Of a DNA stretch of 62,499 nucleotides, positions 8,994 through 17,968 are shown in pieces. The DNA lies in the NCBI GenBank assembly GCA_002428365.1, contig DIVW01000031.1, forward strand, positions 6,953 to 69,451, read 5' to 3'. The notes beneath the pieces were generated by a model, which was not told the origin of the DNA, ran no database searches, and saw only the letters and a list, made by a program, of their open reading frames with translations. How positions within the stretch are numbered: position 1 is the first letter of the stretch; each line of letters begins with the position of its first letter. The stretch comes from Propionibacteriaceae bacterium UBA6122. GTDB taxonomy: Bacteria > Actinomycetota > Actinomycetes > Propionibacteriales > Propionibacteriaceae. A program made the position numbers and the translations under genes.

Positions 8994-9296
8994 GTGATCA
9001 AGCACATCGTGATGTGGCGCTTCGCCGACCAGGCCGCCGGCGCCGACAAGGCCACCAACCTCGAACTCGCCAGACAACAGCTGTTGTCTTTGGAAGCCCT
9101 AGTGCCGGGCATGTTGAAGCTGGAGCCGGTAGTGCCCCAGGATCCGTTCGAGCACAGCTACGATCTGCTGCTCTACAGCGAGTTCACTTCAGCCGAGGCG
9201 CTGAAGGCCTATGCCGGCCACCCCGATCACCTCGCGGTGGGACGGTTCATCAGCGAGGTGAGAACCGAAAGGGTCTGCGTCGACTACGAGGTGTAG
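8994..9296 (+). CDS. Dabb (stress-responsive A/B barrel) domain protein
   Basis: 100 residues starting GTG 8994 with IKHIVMWRF, the typical first strand of Dabb proteins. The central part has YDLLLYSEFTSAEALKAYAGHPDHLAV, matching the family signature (L..F.s.eal..Y..HP.H). These are dimeric ferredoxin-like folds that often bind small hydrophobic molecules; the substrate is unknown. It lies 61 bp after fprA and converges with the TetR gene, whose stop is only 2 bp away. Confidence 0.85.
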   Translation: MIKHIVMWRFADQAAGADKATNLELARQQLLSLEALVPGMLKLEPVVPQDPFEHSYDLLLYSEFTSAEALKAYAGHPDHLAVGRFISEVRTERVCVDYEV

Positions 9297-9298
9297 TT

Positions 9299-9985
9299 CT
9301 AGGAGTCGCCGAAAAGGAGCTTCTCGCTGGCTGCAACGATCAGGTCGTAATACTGGCTGGGCTCGATGACGTCGTAGCCCCAGAACTGGAACCGTTCGGT
9401 GAACAAGATGCCCATCAGCATGTGCCAGGCGGCAACGCCCACCACTGCAGTCTCGGGCTGGACGTGCAATCCGGTCGAGGCCAGGAACTCCCGCAAACCA
9501 GTGAGATCGGCGGGATACTCCGCTGCGGTCACCCGAGGGCGAATGCCGGCCGCCTCAGCATCAGCGGCCAGTTCGGCCAACAGGATGTGCAGCTTGATGC
9601 CTGAAGACATCGTTTCCTCGGTTGGCACGTGGTAGTCGCGCGGCGGCGTGCCGTTGATCAGAATCCACTCGTGAGGATGGTCGAGACTCCACTGCCGCAA
9701 GGCGTAGGCGAAAGCCCGCCAACGTCCACGAAGGTCAGCCCTTGGCACCTCATCGTGAGCCTTCTTGACCGTCTCGGCCATATCGAGGTAGGCGTGGCGG
9801 AAGAGGATGTTCAGCAGGTCTTCGCGGCTGGTGACATAGCGATAGAGCGCGGAAGGCACCAGATTCAACTCGCGGGCCAAACCGCGCACCGAAAGGGCTT
9901 CCTGACCCCCGGCGGCCAGCAGCTTGCTGCTGGCTTCGAGGATTGCGCGCTGGGTTACTTCGCGCCGTTGGGCCCGGCTGGTCAT
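9299..9985 (-). CDS. TetR/AcrR family transcriptional regulator
   Basis: 228 residues. The N-terminal HTH spans about residues 10-55 (ILEASSKLLAAGGQEALSVRGLARELNLVPSALYRYV). The C-terminal ligand domain carries VGVAAWHMLMGILFTERFQFWG, typical of the TetR_C_13/33-like group. ATG 9985 is chosen because GGAGG sits just upstream (GGAGGTGTAATG). A loose inverted repeat GTGGCA...TGCCAC (10001-10006/10022-10027) lies just upstream and could be an operator. The nearest candidate target is the membrane protein gene upstream. Confidence 0.88.
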   Translation of the reverse strand: MTSRAQRREVTQRAILEASSKLLAAGGQEALSVRGLARELNLVPSALYRYVTSREDLLNILFRHAYLDMAETVKKAHDEVPRADLRGRWRAFAYALRQWSLDHPHEWILINGTPPRDYHVPTEETMSSGIKLHILLAELAADAEAAGIRPRVTAAEYPADLTGLREFLASTGLHVQPETAVVGVAAWHMLMGILFTERFQFWGYDVIEPSQYYDLIVAASEKLLFGDS

Positions 9986-10070
9986 TACACCTCCGCGTAA
10001 GTGGCAGCCTCCATTCTGGCATGCCACCGCGGCGCGTGACTGTTGCCGGACGGAGGTTCAGTGGCAACTT

Positions 10071-11111
10071 TCAGCAAAGGCGCGGTGCAGGCGGCGGTGG
10101 AGGCGGGTAGCCGCTAGGCGGCGGGGACGGCGGCACTGCGCCGCCCAAGTAGCCGAACCCGGGCGGCGGTGGGGGCGGATAGGCGTAGCCAGCGGTCCAG
10201 GCTGGCGGCGGCGGCAGCTCCAGGCCGACCTGGAAGCGATAGATCACGATGGAAAACAGCCACAGCAGCGGGCTGGTGATCAGCGTCAGCAGTTGGCCAG
10301 CGGCCATCGCTAGCGCCGTTGGAGTGAACACGCTCGGATCGCTCGGGTCGGAGTAGGGGATATCGGGGTTGAGCGTGGCGAGGGCAAAAGGCGCGAAAAT
10401 GCTGCCGACCACAAATCCGATCAGGCCGACCAGCACGAGGGCGCCGAAGATTAGGCCCCCGACCCCCCGGGTGAGCTGCCAGGACCGCTTGAGCGCGGTG
10501 AAGCCTTCAAGTCGCTCCAAAGTTGCTGCTGGCATGAACAGAAAGAGCCGCACCTGGAGCACGATCGAAACCACCCAGGCCACCAACAGCATGAAGACGA
10601 TGAACAACAGCAGCAACACGAAGGCGCCGGCAGCATCGGTATCGCTGATGGCGGCCCGCCGGGTGGCCTCCAACGTCCAGCCGACGACGGCAAACGCGAT
10701 CCACTGCAGCGCTCCGAGCAGCAGCCAGGCTGGCAGCACCCGAATGAAGACGCCCCGGGTCTCAGCTAGGGCGGCCCATAGGCCGAGGGGGCGCCCCTCG
10801 GCGGCTGCAGTGGCGCGGGCAGCGATGGCGGCACCGGCCTGGGTGCTAGCCAGTCCGGCCAGCACGCCACCCCCGACCACAATGGCTGGCACCAGCACGA
10901 AGAGAGCGGAAAAGGTGCCGGCGTAGAACCCAACCCGCAACCTCGGCAGGCCCACGAAAGCCAGCAACACCGCCGAGATGAGCTGAATGATCGTTGGGAC
11001 GGCGGCGGCGGCCAGTAGACCCCCATAGGGGCGGGCCAGCTCGAAGGTTCGACGCTGGGCGACCGAGAAGTCGAGCCGTCGTCGGACGCCACCTGCCGCA
11101 GGGGTGGTCAT
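10071..11111 (-). CDS. Polytopic membrane protein with proline-rich C-terminus
   Basis: 346 residues with about six long hydrophobic segments, the arrangement seen in the uncharacterised glycerophosphoryl-diester-phosphodiesterase-like/DUF975-type membrane proteins of actinobacteria. After the last helix comes a cytoplasmic or exposed tail of about 60 residues rich in Pro, Gly and Tyr (YPPPPPPGFGY, PPSGYPPPPPP). ATG 11111 begins the conserved-looking MTTPAAGG start; there is no Shine-Dalgarno. No function can be assigned. Confidence 0.75.
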   Translation of the reverse strand: MTTPAAGGVRRRLDFSVAQRRTFELARPYGGLLAAAAVPTIIQLISAVLLAFVGLPRLRVGFYAGTFSALFVLVPAIVVGGGVLAGLASTQAGAAIAARATAAAEGRPLGLWAALAETRGVFIRVLPAWLLLGALQWIAFAVVGWTLEATRRAAISDTDAAGAFVLLLLFIVFMLLVAWVVSIVLQVRLFLFMPAATLERLEGFTALKRSWQLTRGVGGLIFGALVLVGLIGFVVGSIFAPFALATLNPDIPYSDPSDPSVFTPTALAMAAGQLLTLITSPLLWLFSIVIYRFQVGLELPPPPAWTAGYAYPPPPPPGFGYLGGAVPPSPPPSGYPPPPPPAPRLC

Positions 11112-11249
11112 GGTTCGAATGTTACCGGCGGGCCCTAGATCTGAGGCCACGCGGCAATGATGGCCAGATCAGCTAGCCACGGCGCCTAAGATTGCTTCGG
11201 GTTCGGCCGACGCAGCTGGCCCGCGTGAACCCGTCTTGGAGGAAACAAT

Positions 11250-12422
11250 ATGGAATCCGTCAGTCGACGTGTCCTGGTCATCGGCGCAGTGGGAATCGCA
11301 GGCGCGGCCGTCGCTGGCTGCGCCACCCAGCCAGCATCGCCCACCGCTGGCCCCACCGGTGCCGCGCCTACCACCACCGGCCCGGTTACCGACACCACCC
11401 CGCGTTGGCCACTGACTGGCAAGCCGCTGGCCTCACCAGAGGACGCCAAGCGCGTGGCAGTCGCGGTGAAGGTGCCCGACAACAAGCGTGAACACATTCA
11501 CAACGGCATGTTCGTCCAGCAGGGCATCAATGAGGCCGACATCGTTTTCGTCGAGAACGACGGCTACTCCTCCTTGCCCTCTGGTGAGGCTGGCACCCGG
11601 CTGATGCCGGTGTTCCACTCCGACTACGCCGAGTCCGTTCAGGCGGTGCGGTCGATGCGGCCAGTGAATGCCGCCCTGTTCTCCCCGATCACCGGCATTC
11701 TCGGCAGTACCGGTGGCACCGGTTGGGTGCTGCAGTACATGAAGGCCTTTTCGAGTTACTTCACCCCGATCGACTACGGCCAGGCCAAGAAGGCCTTCGG
11801 TGGCAAGCTGGTCGCCTACGGGATCAACAGCAAGTTCGTGTTCAAGATCGGTGGCTCGTCCTACTTTGACAAGGCTGTGACCTGTCACCCGGCCAAGCTG
11901 GCGACTTTGGCGAAGAAGTTCACCGACGGCCCCCAGCAGCCTTACTTCCCTTGGGCTGATGAGGCTAACGCCAGCACTGCCAACGGTCAGCCTGCCACCA
12001 CCGTGAAGGTGCCCTGGGCCAAGAAGATGAACTGGACGATGTCCTACCTCTGGAACGAGGACAAGAAGCTTTACTACCGCAACATGCCTTGGGGGGCGCA
12101 CAAGACCGTTGGCGGCGAGAAAGTGACCACCGAGAACATCATGGTCATCCTCTCCCCGATCGTTCAGGGTCGGATCAACTCCAAGACCAACCAAATTTCC
12201 ACCGGCGGCTCGCACCCCGAGCCGATCTACAAGGTGATCAACGGCACCGGCAAGTTCTACTACGCCCACGCCGGCAAGTACGTCACCGGCACCTGGACCA
12301 AGGGCGCAGTGAACGAAACCTTCAAGTTCACTTTGGAGGACGGTTCCCCGCTGCAAATGGCGCCGGGGCGCACCTTCGTTGAACTGCCCGCTGCCAGTTC
12401 GAAGGTCACTTTCAAGGGCTGA
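11250..12422 (+). CDS. DUF3048 (YerB-like) lipoprotein
   Basis: 390 residues. The first 26 are a signal peptide with twin-Arg-like SRR and lipobox VAGC, so it should be a lipoprotein on the outer face of the membrane. The body has the DUF3048 hallmark TRLMPVFHSDYAESVQAVRSMRP, and later the C-terminal DUF3048 domain with GTWTKGAV and GRTFVELP. Start ATG 11250 has GGAGGAAACA upstream. Function is unknown; B. subtilis YerB is the nearest named relative. Confidence 0.88.
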   Translation: MESVSRRVLVIGAVGIAGAAVAGCATQPASPTAGPTGAAPTTTGPVTDTTPRWPLTGKPLASPEDAKRVAVAVKVPDNKREHIHNGMFVQQGINEADIVFVENDGYSSLPSGEAGTRLMPVFHSDYAESVQAVRSMRPVNAALFSPITGILGSTGGTGWVLQYMKAFSSYFTPIDYGQAKKAFGGKLVAYGINSKFVFKIGGSSYFDKAVTCHPAKLATLAKKFTDGPQQPYFPWADEANASTANGQPATTVKVPWAKKMNWTMSYLWNEDKKLYYRNMPWGAHKTVGGEKVTTENIMVILSPIVQGRINSKTNQISTGGSHPEPIYKVINGTGKFYYAHAGKYVTGTWTKGAVNETFKFTLEDGSPLQMAPGRTFVELPAASSKVTFKG

Positions 12423-12450
12423 GAAGCCCACCACCGCAGACCCACCGCGG

Positions 12451-12482
12451 ACGGACGTGGCCGAAAGGCTGCGTCCGTTCTG
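12451..12482 (+). terminator. Hairpin downstream of the DUF3048 gene
   Basis: A stem ACGGACG (12451-12457) / CGTCCGT (12472-12478), with an outer CGCAGA...TCTGCG that can extend it, followed by a modest GTTT. It is placed 29 bp after the stop codon at 12422 and likely ends that transcript before the glycosyltransferase gene. Confidence 0.4.
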
Positions 12483-12591
12483 CGTTTGGGCTGAGCCCGA
12501 ACACGTTGACTGGTGCGGGTGGGGGCGTCGATCTGCGATGCTGGCCTCGCAGATGGCCCCACTGAGGTGAGTCGGAAAAGGCGGAGCAGAG

Positions 12592-13734
12592 ATGAGCGAG
12601 GTTTCGGATTCTGTTCCGTTGAAGCGAGTGCTCTTCCTGTTCTCTGACACTGGCGGCGGGCATCGGGCACCGACCGAGGCGATGATCGAAGCCCTGGAGT
12701 TGGAGTTCCCCGGCCGCTTCGAAACCCGAATGGTGGATTTCTTCCGGCAGTACTACCCGAGCCCGCTCAAGTACGCCCCGGAGCTGTACCCGCCGATCTC
12801 GCGGGTGCCCAAGGCCTGGGGGTTGTCATTCAAAGCCTCCGATGGCAAGGGCCGCTCCAAGGCGGTCGCCACGTTGACCTACCCCTACGTCCGCCGAGCC
12901 ATCAGGCGCCTGTTGGCCGAAAACCCCACCGACCTGATCGTCTCGGTGCACCCGTTGGTGAATCAGACGCTGATGAGGGCGATGCGGCGTTCACCACGTC
13001 CCTACTTGGCGGTGGTGACCGATTTGGTCTCCACCCACGCCTTCTGGTTCGACCGCCGCGCCGATCTGGTGGTGGTGGCCACCGAACAGGCCAAAGAGAA
13101 GGCCATGGAGTACGGCATCGCCGAGGGCAATCTGCGAGTGATCGGGCTGCCGGTGCGGGAGGCGTTCAATCACCGGCTACCCGACCCGGCGGCATGGCGC
13201 TCTGAGCAGGGCTGGGCCAATGATCGTCCAGTGATCCTGCTGGTCAGCGGCGGTGACGGCATGGGCCCGGTGAAGCGGGTGGCCAAGGCGATCAACGAAG
13301 CTGGGCTAGCGGCGAGTTTGGTGGTGATCTGCGGTCGCAACGAGGAACTGAAGGCCGATTTGGAGCGGGTGAAGTGGCAGCTGCCAGTGCACCTGTACGG
13401 CTTCACGAGTGAGATGCCGAAGTTCATGGCTGCTGCGGACATCGTGGTCACCAAGGCTGGCGCCGGGTCAATCAGTGAGGCCTTCATTTCTGGCTTGCCG
13501 ATCATCATCTACGCCAAGCTTGCCGGTCAGGAGGACGGCAACGTCACCTATGTGGTGGAGCACAACGCTGGGGTCTGGGCCCCGCGTCCGCGAGAGGTCA
13601 CCGATGCGCTGCGCACCTGGATTGAGGATCCGGCAGCTAGGGCCGCGGTGGCTGCGGCCAGTGCCAAAGTGGCTCGGCCGGATGCGGCCCGTAGCATCGC
13701 CCGGGTGATCGCCGACCAGCTTGGAATCAGGTAG
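12592..13734 (+). CDS. MGDG-synthase-like GT28 glycosyltransferase
   Basis: 380 residues. The N-terminal domain starts VLFLFSDTGGGHRAPTEAMIEAL, the MGDG_synth N-terminal signature (GGGH). The C-terminal half has VTKAGAGSISEAFISGLPIIIY, the GT28 UDP-sugar binding motif with its conserved acidic residue. Homologues glycosylate diacylglycerol at the cytoplasmic membrane face, so a glycolipid product is likely. The sugar and acceptor are not readable from sequence. ATG 12592 follows GGCGGAGCAGAG, a fair ribosome site. Confidence 0.88.
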   Translation: MSEVSDSVPLKRVLFLFSDTGGGHRAPTEAMIEALELEFPGRFETRMVDFFRQYYPSPLKYAPELYPPISRVPKAWGLSFKASDGKGRSKAVATLTYPYVRRAIRRLLAENPTDLIVSVHPLVNQTLMRAMRRSPRPYLAVVTDLVSTHAFWFDRRADLVVVATEQAKEKAMEYGIAEGNLRVIGLPVREAFNHRLPDPAAWRSEQGWANDRPVILLVSGGDGMGPVKRVAKAINEAGLAASLVVICGRNEELKADLERVKWQLPVHLYGFTSEMPKFMAAADIVVTKAGAGSISEAFISGLPIIIYAKLAGQEDGNVTYVVEHNAGVWAPRPREVTDALRTWIEDPAARAAVAAASAKVARPDAARSIARVIADQLGIR

Positions 13735-13798
13735 TTCACAGGCAACGCCAAGCTGGGCCGACTACTCTCGAAGTTTGAACCCAAGGAGTAGCCGGACT

Positions 13799-14515
13799 TT
13801 GACCGAAGAGAGCAAGACCAGTAACGCCCAGACCGATGATGGCGACAAAGAGCCGCTGAAGGTCACCTTTTCCCTGCCTCAGATCCTCGGTGGCGCCCTC
13901 GCGGCCGCCACCGCAGCGACCATCGGCTCCACGTTGGGGGTGGCTGGCACCATCATTGGGGCCTCGGTCGCCAGCGTTATCGGTGGCGTAGCTGGCACGC
14001 TCTACAGCGCCGGGTTGGATCGGACGCATCGCCAGGCCAGGACGGCAATGAAGCGCGTCTACGCCCGCGTGCGGGTGGCAGAGCCCTCCGATGGGGAGAC
14101 CGCCGCCACCGCTGAGGGAATGCCCGAGGCCCCAGATGAGGTGGCGGCGAAGACCGAGGTGCTGGCAGTAGCTGCGCCGACGGGGAGCGAGGCGAGGCGA
14201 GATTGGCGCCCGATCCTGAAGCGGATGGCAATCACCGTGGTGGCCATCTTCGTGGTGACCCTCGGCGTGGTCACCGCCATCGAGCTTGGCCTGGGCAGCT
14301 CGCTGGACGGCTCTGGCGGCACCACTGTCGGGCAGGTCACGGTGCCGAAATCCCGGCCGACGCCCACGGCCACCGAGACCGTCACCGTCCTGCCCACGCC
14401 AGCGGCCAGCCCCACCGGGCCGACACCATCGGCCAGCCAAACCCCGAGCTTCAGCCCCACTCCGGAGCCGTCGACCTCGGGCGGGTCCGAGCTGCCTACC
14501 GCTACCGCCAGCTGA
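13799..14515 (+). CDS. Membrane protein with glycine-zipper segment and Pro/Thr-rich tail
   Basis: 238 residues from TTG 13799, preferred because AAGGAG lies 10 nt upstream; a longer TTG start would overlap the preceding gene. There is a Gly/Ala/Ser-rich hydrophobic stretch (residues ~25-65, IIGASVASVIGGVAGTLYSAG) like a glycine zipper. A clear transmembrane helix (MAITVVAIFVVTLGVVTAIEL) follows, then a tail of Thr/Pro/Ser repeats, probably exported. Hypothetical; no domain recognised. Confidence 0.7.
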   Translation: MTEESKTSNAQTDDGDKEPLKVTFSLPQILGGALAAATAATIGSTLGVAGTIIGASVASVIGGVAGTLYSAGLDRTHRQARTAMKRVYARVRVAEPSDGETAATAEGMPEAPDEVAAKTEVLAVAAPTGSEARRDWRPILKRMAITVVAIFVVTLGVVTAIELGLGSSLDGSGGTTVGQVTVPKSRPTPTATETVTVLPTPAASPTGPTPSASQTPSFSPTPEPSTSGGSELPTATAS

Positions 14516-14562
14516 GAGGCACCCTGTCGCGGAGCGCGGCGCAGTGCCTAGACTCAAGTTCC

Positions 14563-15561
14563 ATGATGAGTTTCGGCACCGGATTTCGCATGGCAATGCT
14601 CGGGTTGGGCCTCGGTGGCTTGCTGGCCAGTTGTGCTGCGCCGCCACCGCCTGCAGTAGGTCCGGCGCCTCGTCTCTCCGCCAGCGCTTACGCGGCCAAG
14701 CTGGGCGTGAACGCCGACCTGACCGGGTTGCAGATCTTTCCCAAGAGCAACCCTTGGAACACTCGCATCGACAAGTCGAAAGTCGACAAGAACTCCAAAA
14801 AGCTGATCAAGGGGATCAAGGGCAAGCTGCACGCCGACTTCGGCGCCGATTGGGACGGCGGGCCATTCGGCATCCCCTACGTGGTGGTGTCGGGCAGTCA
14901 GGCGAGGGTGCCGGTCAAGTTCTACTGGGACGACGAGAGCGACAAAGGCCCCTACCCAATCCCGACCAATGCCCCGATCGAAGGCGGGGCTAAATCTGAC
15001 GGGGACCGCCACGTGCTGGTGCTCGATCGGGACAACAAGCTGCTTTACGAAATTGGGAATGCCTATCCCAAAGACGGCGGCTCCTGGTGGCAGGCCGGAG
15101 CTGGGGCGAAGTTCAACCTGAACTCCAACAAGCTGCGCCCCAAAGGCTGGACTAGCGCTGATGCTGCTGGCCTGCCGATTCTGCCCGGTTTGGTGCGCTA
15201 CGACGAGGTTGCCTCGGGCAAGATCACCCACGCGATCAGATTCACCGTCTCCAAGACCCGCAAGGCCTACATCTCCCCAGCCCGGCACTATGCCAGCAAC
15301 AGCCGCAGCTCAAGCCTGCCGCCGATGGGCATGCGAGTGCGGCTGAAGAAGAGCTTCAAAATCTCCTCCTACCCCAAGCAGGCTCGGGTGATTCTGCAGG
15401 CAATGAAGACCTACGGACTGATCCTGGCCGACAACGGCAGCAACTGGTACGTCTCCGGCACCGCTGATGACCGCTGGAACGACGCGGCGCTGAACACCTT
15501 GAAGAAGGTGCCCGGCAGCGCCTTCGAAGTGGTCAAGATGGGCAAGATGACCAAGGGCTGA
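14563..15561 (+). CDS. Conserved actinobacterial lipoprotein of unknown function
   Basis: 332 residues. Signal peptide with lipobox LLASC. The mature part holds segments I recall as conserved in many uncharacterised actinobacterial secreted proteins: FPKSNPWNTRID, HADFG, GIPYVVV, GPYPIPTNAPIEGG, GDRHVLVLDRD, LPILPGLVRYDEV, PARHYASN, LPPMGMRVRLKK and LILADNGSNWYVSG. The strong conservation of short polar motifs suggests an enzyme or glycan-binding fold, but no catalytic function is known to me. ATG 14563 is followed by a second ATG at 14566. Confidence 0.8.
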   Translation: MMSFGTGFRMAMLGLGLGGLLASCAAPPPPAVGPAPRLSASAYAAKLGVNADLTGLQIFPKSNPWNTRIDKSKVDKNSKKLIKGIKGKLHADFGADWDGGPFGIPYVVVSGSQARVPVKFYWDDESDKGPYPIPTNAPIEGGAKSDGDRHVLVLDRDNKLLYEIGNAYPKDGGSWWQAGAGAKFNLNSNKLRPKGWTSADAAGLPILPGLVRYDEVASGKITHAIRFTVSKTRKAYISPARHYASNSRSSSLPPMGMRVRLKKSFKISSYPKQARVILQAMKTYGLILADNGSNWYVSGTADDRWNDAALNTLKKVPGSAFEVVKMGKMTKG

Positions 15562-15666
15562 ACTGCGGCATCCGAGTGGTCAGATCAGGACCCTTCATCC
15601 CTTCGCCAAGCGCAGGGAACTGGGCCTCCAGTTTGCTGAGCCTGTCGAAGCCTCTGGGGACTCTGG
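15562..15666. repeat. Intergenic region with one copy of the dispersed TTCGAC/GTCGAA element
   Basis: Between the convergent lipoprotein and photolyase genes, the segment GCTGAGCCTGTCGAAGCC (about 15637-15654) matches the core of the repeats at 23.8 and 35.8 kb (GAGCTTGTCGAAGG and its complement). The flanking AAGCGCAGGGAACTG (15608-15622) is nearly repeated at 35876-35890 (AACGCAGGGAACTG), so a longer unit than the core is shared. Confidence 0.5.
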
Positions 15667-17019
15667 TCAGCGAGCTCGGCTGAGCCGATAGCGAGCCAGG
15701 GCTTCGGCCCGCTCGCTGGCGTGATCCAGGATCGGTTTTGGGTAACCGCACGCGTAGCCGTCGGATGCATTCCCGGGACGGTGTACTGCCGCGCCGCCAA
15801 GATGGGCTAACTCGGGCACCCAGGCGCGCACGTAGTCACCAGATGGGTCGAACCGCTCGCCTTGGGAGGTTGGATTGAACACCCGGAAGTAGGGGGCGGC
15901 GTCGGTTCCGGTGCCAGCCACCCACTGCCAGCCGTGCACGTTGGAGGCCAGGTCGGCGTCCAACAGGTGCTCGGCAAAGTGGGCAGCGCCATGCGGCCAC
16001 CAAAGGTGGAGGTCCTTGGTGAGGAAGCTGGCGCTGATCATCCGTACCCGATTGTGCATCCAGCCGGTGGCCAGCAACTGCCGCTGGCCAGCATCGACGA
16101 TCGGATAGCCGGTGCGTCCCTGGCGCCAGGCTTCAAAGCCCGCATCGGGCTGGTCGTAGGGCAGCGACAACGGCTTCAAGTCAGCGGTGAGCGATTCTGG
16201 GTGGCGCCACAACACCTCGGCATAGAACTCCCGCCAGGCCAGTTCGGTGATAAACCGCTCCGCCCCGGCCCCACTTCGCCCACTCAGGTCGGTTAACAGG
16301 GTGCGCGGATGCAGCACGCCGAGCTTTAGATAGCCGGACAGCTGGGAGGTGCCAGCCAGGTCGGGGCGGTCCCGGGTGGCGTGGTAATCGGCTAAGCCGT
16401 CGGCACTGAACTGCGCCCAGCGCGCCAGCGCGGCCCGCTCGCCTGCCGGGGGGAGTGGCACCGGGCTGGCGGCGATCGCGTCCTCGACCAATTTCCAGGC
16501 CTGAGGGTCGCTATCGGCGGCTAACAGATCCGGCGGCCGGTGAAGGCGCGCCGGTGCGGGCCAGCCGTACTCCCGCCACGCTCGTTGGAAGGCGCTGAAC
16601 ACTCTGAAATCGCGGCCACCCTTGGTGATCACCCGTCCAGGGGTCACGGCGTAGGGCGAGCCGGTCTCCTGCCAGGCGATGCCGCTGGCGGCCAGGATGG
16701 CCCGCACGGCCTGGTCGCGGACGCTGCCGCCGGGCTCGGTCTCGGTGGAGACGTGGACGACACCCGCGCCGACTTCGGCGGCCAGTTGGGGGAGGACTAC
16801 TACCGGATCACCGATGCGCAGGCACAGCCGGTCGTCGAGGTCGGCGGCCAGCGCCCGCAGGTTGGCCGCCAGCCATGCGGTTCGGGTCGGACCCGCGCTG
16901 GCCAGGATCCTCGGGTCGAGCACGAAGCAGGCCAGTACCCCGCCGGCGGCGGACGCGGCGGCCAGGGCGGGTTGGTCGAAGGTGCGCAGATCGCGACGGA
17001 ACCACATCAGCGTGGTCAT
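15667..17019 (-). CDS. phr: Deoxyribodipyrimidine photolyase (class I)
   Basis: 450 residues, the usual length. N-terminal photolyase domain begins TLMWFRRDLRTFDQPAL. The FAD domain has RFITELAWREFYAEVLW, TGYPIVDAGQRQLLATGWMHNR and DLASNVHGWQWVAGTGTDAAPYFRVFNP, all standard. It repairs cyclobutane pyrimidine dimers using blue light with FADH- as cofactor. ATG 17019 starts right at the beta strand; the upstream extension to 17118 looks non-coding. Divergent from the TspO-like gene. Confidence 0.93.
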   Translation of the reverse strand: MTTLMWFRRDLRTFDQPALAAASAAGGVLACFVLDPRILASAGPTRTAWLAANLRALAADLDDRLCLRIGDPVVVLPQLAAEVGAGVVHVSTETEPGGSVRDQAVRAILAASGIAWQETGSPYAVTPGRVITKGGRDFRVFSAFQRAWREYGWPAPARLHRPPDLLAADSDPQAWKLVEDAIAASPVPLPPAGERAALARWAQFSADGLADYHATRDRPDLAGTSQLSGYLKLGVLHPRTLLTDLSGRSGAGAERFITELAWREFYAEVLWRHPESLTADLKPLSLPYDQPDAGFEAWRQGRTGYPIVDAGQRQLLATGWMHNRVRMISASFLTKDLHLWWPHGAAHFAEHLLDADLASNVHGWQWVAGTGTDAAPYFRVFNPTSQGERFDPSGDYVRAWVPELAHLGGAAVHRPGNASDGYACGYPKPILDHASERAEALARYRLSRAR

Positions 17020-17182
17020 CGCCGTCGCGGGGCTTCCCGGGGGGCAGTGGTCATGGCGGTTCCAACCTAGGCCTCGACGGTGACGCCGGAAAAGGGCGAC
17101 ACCGAGAACCCTGTGCACCTAAATGCTTTGATCTGCTGCCAATGCCTGGGAAAATCTTGTGAACCCCCTTTGAGGAGACGCG

Positions 17183-17968
17183 ATGGGCAACCGAGCGCGC
17201 CTGGCTGGCATTACTGCCGCTGCCGCGTTGGCTTCGGGCGGCCTGGTCTTCGGATCCGGGCTGCTCGGAGCCACGGTCCAAACCGGCTTCGGCGGCGCCT
17301 TTCGCGCCCAGGCGACCTTGCTCAGCCCCGCGCGGGCTGCCTTTTTGATCTGGTCGCTGGTCTACCTGGGCCTGTTCGGCTTTGTGGGCTGGCTGTGGTT
17401 CGCCGATGACGGTGAGCGTCCGCGCGTCGACGCCATCCTGGCTCCGGCGGCTTGGGCACTGGGCCTGAACGGGGCCTGGCTGGCGGTGATGCAATTCGGG
17501 GGCAACAACCTGGCGGCTCTGTGGGCCAGCGTGGTGATCGCGATCGGGATCGAAGCGAGCCTGGCGTTAGTCCTGGTCCGGCTGAGTGCCGCCGAAGCCA
17601 CTGATCGGCTCGAACTGGTCATCGTCGACGGCACCTTCGGGCTCTATCTGGGCTGGACGACGATTGCGGTGGCGGCGAACATTGCCGCCGCGGGGCACGC
17701 GTCCGGCCTGCACCCGGCGCCGATGTCGGCGGCATTGATCGCGGCCGCAGCGCTGCTGGTGTTGGCACTGGTCGGGGTGGTCTTCGCGCGCAATCTCGGC
17801 GGGCGTTGGAGCGTTGGTGTGGCGATGGCGTGGGGTCTGGGCTGGATCGCCATCGGACGTCTTTATGGTGAGCCAGCCTCAGCTGCGGTGGGGGTTGCGG
17901 CCGCACTCGCCGGGGTGCTCGTGGTGGGTGCCACCGCAGTAGCCCGCCTGCGGGCCGCCCGGCGCTGA
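17183..17968 (+). CDS. TspO/MBR-like tryptophan-rich membrane protein
   Basis: 261 residues with seven or more hydrophobic segments. The TspO-type features are LSPARAAFLIWSLVYLGLFGFVGWLW near residue 50 and LGWTTIAVAANIAA in the second half. It is longer than classic five-helix TspO, as in the larger actinobacterial tryptophan-rich sensory proteins. Ligand unknown (tetrapyrrole or sterol in relatives). ATG 17183 has GAGGAG 7 nt upstream. Convergent with the ApbE-like gene with no gap. Confidence 0.7.
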   Translation: MGNRARLAGITAAAALASGGLVFGSGLLGATVQTGFGGAFRAQATLLSPARAAFLIWSLVYLGLFGFVGWLWFADDGERPRVDAILAPAAWALGLNGAWLAVMQFGGNNLAALWASVVIAIGIEASLALVLVRLSAAEATDRLELVIVDGTFGLYLGWTTIAVAANIAAAGHASGLHPAPMSAALIAAAALLVLALVGVVFARNLGGRWSVGVAMAWGLGWIAIGRLYGEPASAAVGVAAALAGVLVVGATAVARLRAARR

